This document shows, piece by piece, positions 4,956 through 6,457 of a stretch of DNA of 6,457 nt. The DNA comes from Actinomycetota bacterium. Its GTDB lineage: Bacteria > Actinomycetota > Thermoleophilia > Gaiellales > Gaiellaceae. Below the pieces are notes generated by a model. It was not told the origin of the DNA, made no database searches, and saw only the letters and a list, made by a program, of their open reading frames with translations. The stretch is from contig JAFALP010000063.1 of NCBI GenBank assembly GCA_019234175.1, forward strand, positions 1 to 6,457, read 5' to 3'. Numbering within the stretch: the first letter of the stretch is position 1; the number at the start of each line of letters is the position of its first letter. The position numbers were made by a program, and so were the translations under genes.

Positions 4956-6301
4956 CAGTCGGTGGAGTAGAACACGTTCTTGATCTCGCTGTACCCCTCG
5001 AGCGCGTGCATGCCGAGCTCCCGGCCGAAGCCGCTCTGCTTGAAGCCGCCGAAGGGTGTGGACACGCGCACCGACGAGTTCGAGTTGATCGACAGGACGC
5101 CGGTCTCGATCTCGCGCGCGACGCGCAGTGCACGGGCGCCGTCGCGCGTCCAGATGGAGCCCGAGAGCCCGTAGTCGGAGTCGTTGGCGATGCGGACCGC
5201 CTCCGCCTCGTCCGCGAACGGGATGAGCGCCGCCACCGGGCCGAAGACCTCCTCGCGCGCGATGCGGTCGTCGGGCCCCGCCTCCACGAGCGTGGCCGGG
5301 AACCAGTAACCCTTGCCACCGGGGACGTCGCCGCGGAAGAGCGTGTCGCCCTCGACGAAGCTCGACACCGTCTCGCGGTGCGCAGCGGAGATGAGCGGCC
5401 CCATCTCGGTGGCGTCGTCCTCGGGATCGCCGACGCGCACGCCGCGCGTCGCCGCCACGAGCAACTCGGCGAATCGGTCGTACGCGGGGCGCTCGACGAG
5501 GATGCGCGAGCGCGCGCAGCAGTCCTGGCCGGCGTTGTCGAACACGGCGTACGGCGCCGCCGCCGCCGCCCTCTCCAGATCGGCGTCCGCGAAGACGACG
5601 TTTGCCGACTTGCCCCCGAGCTCGAGTGTGACGCGCTTGATCGTCCCGGCCGCGCCGCGCATCACCTGCTGCCCCACCTCGGTCGAGCCGGTGAAGCCGA
5701 TCTTCGCCACGTCGGGATGTTCGATCAGCCGCTGCCCGACGACGGAGCCCTTGCCGGGGACGACGTTCACGACGCCCTCGGGGATCCCGGCCTCGAGCGC
5801 GAGCTCGGCGAGGCGCAGGACCGACATCGGCGTCAGCTCCGCCGGCTTCAGCACGACGGTGTTGCCGCACGCGAGCGCGGGGCCGAGCTTCCACGAGGCG
5901 ATGTTGAGCGGGAAGTTCCACGGCACGATCAGCCCGACGACGCCGAGCGGCTCGCGGAACGTCATATCGACGCCCCCCGCCACGGGGATCGTCTCGCCGT
6001 GGAACTTGTCGACGGCGCCTGCGTAGAAGTGGAAGACCTGCGCGACCATGCCGACCTCGCCGCGCGCGCCCGCGATCGGCTTGCCCGCGTTGCGCGACTC
6101 GATCCGCGACAGCTCTTCGTGGTGCTCCTCGACGAGCGTCGCCAGGCGCCGCAGCAGCCGCGCGCGATCGGCGGGCGCCACCGCGCGCCACGCGGGGAAC
6201 GCCGCCTTCGCGCGCGCCACGGCTGCGTCCGTCTCCTCGACGCTCGCCGCCGGCACCTCGGCGATCGTCTCCTCCGTCGCCGGGTTGAGGATCGCCGTCA
6301 T
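4955..6301 (-). CDS. NAD(P)-dependent aldehyde dehydrogenase, PuuC/AldC-like (448 aa)
   Basis: Oxidises an aldehyde to a carboxylate; the likely substrate here, from context, is a gamma-glutamyl-aminoaldehyde such as gamma-glutamyl-gamma-aminobutyraldehyde. All ALDH hallmarks are present: PWNFPL with Asn129, KPAE with Lys152, GFTGSTEVG (202-210), general-base Glu227 in LELGG, catalytic Cys261 in FDNAGQDC followed by a second cysteine (262), EEVFGP (350-355) and PFGGFKQSGFGRE (417-428). At 448 residues it is shorter than the usual 480-500. The N-terminus starts directly at NPATEE, and the segment after ISAAHRE (304-330) is several residues short. No frame break is visible, and M. tuberculosis AldC is of similar size as far as I recall. 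The ATG at 6301 overlaps the upstream hydrolase stop in ATGA and the stop overlaps the SDR start, both signs of one operon. Class certain; substrate inferred. Confidence 0.95.
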   Translation of the reverse strand: MTAILNPATEETIAEVPAASVEETDAAVARAKAAFPAWRAVAPADRARLLRRLATLVEEHHEELSRIESRNAGKPIAGARGEVGMVAQVFHFYAGAVDKFHGETIPVAGGVDMTFREPLGVVGLIVPWNFPLNIASWKLGPALACGNTVVLKPAELTPMSVLRLAELALEAGIPEGVVNVVPGKGSVVGQRLIEHPDVAKIGFTGSTEVGQQVMRGAAGTIKRVTLELGGKSANVVFADADLERAAAAAPYAVFDNAGQDCCARSRILVERPAYDRFAELLVAATRGVRVGDPEDDATEMGPLISAAHRETVSSFVEGDTLFRGDVPGGKGYWFPATLVEAGPDDRIAREEVFGPVAALIPFADEAEAVRIANDSDYGLSGSIWTRDGARALRVAREIETGVLSINSNSSVRVSTPFGGFKQSGFGRELGMHALEGYSEIKNVFYSTD

Positions 6302-6457
6302 TTCTCGTCCCGGTACCGCGCCGCCTCGGCGACGAGGCTCTCGAACAGGCGCGCGTCCTGACCCGCCTCGGGATGCCAGAGCACGCCGACGGTGAAGCGG
6401 CGGTCCGGCGCCTCCACCGCCTCGAGCAGCCCGTCGTCGGCGCGCGCCGACTCGACG
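6298..6457 (-). CDS. Gamma-glutamyl-gamma-aminobutyrate hydrolase family protein, PuuD-like (C-terminal 52 residues)
   Basis: Only the 3' end is in the window; the gene continues past the right edge. The visible reading frame, too short to stand out as an ORF, ends with RRFTVGVLWHPEAGQDARLFESLVAEAA. The WHPE motif carries the His and Glu of the Cys-His-Glu triad of class I glutamine amidotransferase-like hydrolases, and VGVLWHPE followed by a D-x-R-L-F-x-x-L helix is typical of the PuuD subgroup. Such enzymes cleave gamma-glutamyl-GABA to glutamate and GABA. The nucleophile Cys lies outside. Its TGA overlaps the ATG of the aldehyde dehydrogenase by four bases (ATGA), placing it as the promoter-proximal visible gene of the operon. 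Order and function match Rv2859c-Rv2858c-Rv2857c of M. tuberculosis. Confidence 0.85.
   Translation of the reverse strand, partial: VESARADDGLLEAVEAPDRRFTVGVLWHPEAGQDARLFESLVAEAARYRDEK

Noticed and set aside
4084..5319. Minus-strand open frame of 411 codons
   Set aside because: Arg-rich shadow of the SDR and aldehyde dehydrogenase genes.
4191..6191. A 666-codon frame that could look like an ALDH-SDR fusion
   Set aside because: Only its last 254 codons are real (the SDR); the upstream part is an Arg-rich shadow of the aldehyde dehydrogenase, which is intact in another frame.
4955..6301. Truncation or frameshift in the 448-residue aldehyde dehydrogenase
   Set aside because: All motifs occur in order in one frame and both ends overlap neighbouring genes cleanly; it is a short natural family member.
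5006..6361. Plus-strand open frame of 451 codons
   Set aside because: Antisense shadow of the aldehyde dehydrogenase; composition and lack of motifs argue against coding.
1..6457. CRISPR array, riboswitch or complete insertion sequence
   Set aside because: No regularly spaced repeats, no recognisable riboswitch core (including upstream of yjbQ and pdxS) and no transposase gene are seen.

Overview
The window is a high-GC stretch of ordinary bacterial chromosome. Dense coding on both strands, frequent GTG starts, SD-less starts with a TANNNT box just upstream, and an Rv2859c-Rv2858c-Rv2857c-like gene trio all suggest an actinobacterium, possibly of a Thermoleophilia-type lineage. That placement is inference from gene style, not from a marker gene. 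No phage, CRISPR or complete insertion sequence is visible.

Left third (1-1451): the 5' part of pdxS (PLP synthase lyase subunit) runs off the left edge on the minus strand. It is preceded on the same strand by a 135-residue lipoprotein of unknown function. A 37-base gap separates that lipoprotein from a divergent plus-strand short-chain dehydrogenase/reductase (SDR) of 222 residues.

Middle (1448-3999): msrA (methionine sulfoxide reductase A) converges on the SDR, the two stop codons sharing a CTAG. msrA diverges from a plus-strand secreted clan GH-A glycoside hydrolase of 401 residues. A 16-bp terminator-like hairpin follows the hydrolase, then a minus-strand tRNA with anticodon CAU that looks more like the lysidine-modified tRNA-Ile2 than elongator tRNA-Met. 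A plus-strand YjbQ/UPF0047 gene begins 29 bases beyond the tRNA.

Right third (4000-6457): a 191-base gene-free gap carries a perfect 17-bp inverted repeat around about 118 bases, the least explained piece of the window. Beyond it lies a tightly coupled minus-strand operon, transcribed right to left: the C-terminus of a PuuD-like gamma-glutamyl-GABA hydrolase, a PuuC/AldC-like aldehyde dehydrogenase and an NAD-type SDR. The genes overlap by ATGA and TGATG. The order matches the Mycobacterium tuberculosis glnA4-Rv2859c-aldC-Rv2857c cluster and points to breakdown of gamma-glutamylated amines (polyamine or monoamine catabolism).

Regulatory pattern: pdxS, the lipoprotein gene and msrA all lack a Shine-Dalgarno sequence but have a TANNNT box exactly 7 bases before the start codon, as expected for leaderless mRNAs. 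The plus-strand SDR and hydrolase genes instead have clear Shine-Dalgarno sequences. No entirely new system is evident. The best leads are the inverted-repeat element, the leaderless-start pattern and the tRNA identity.
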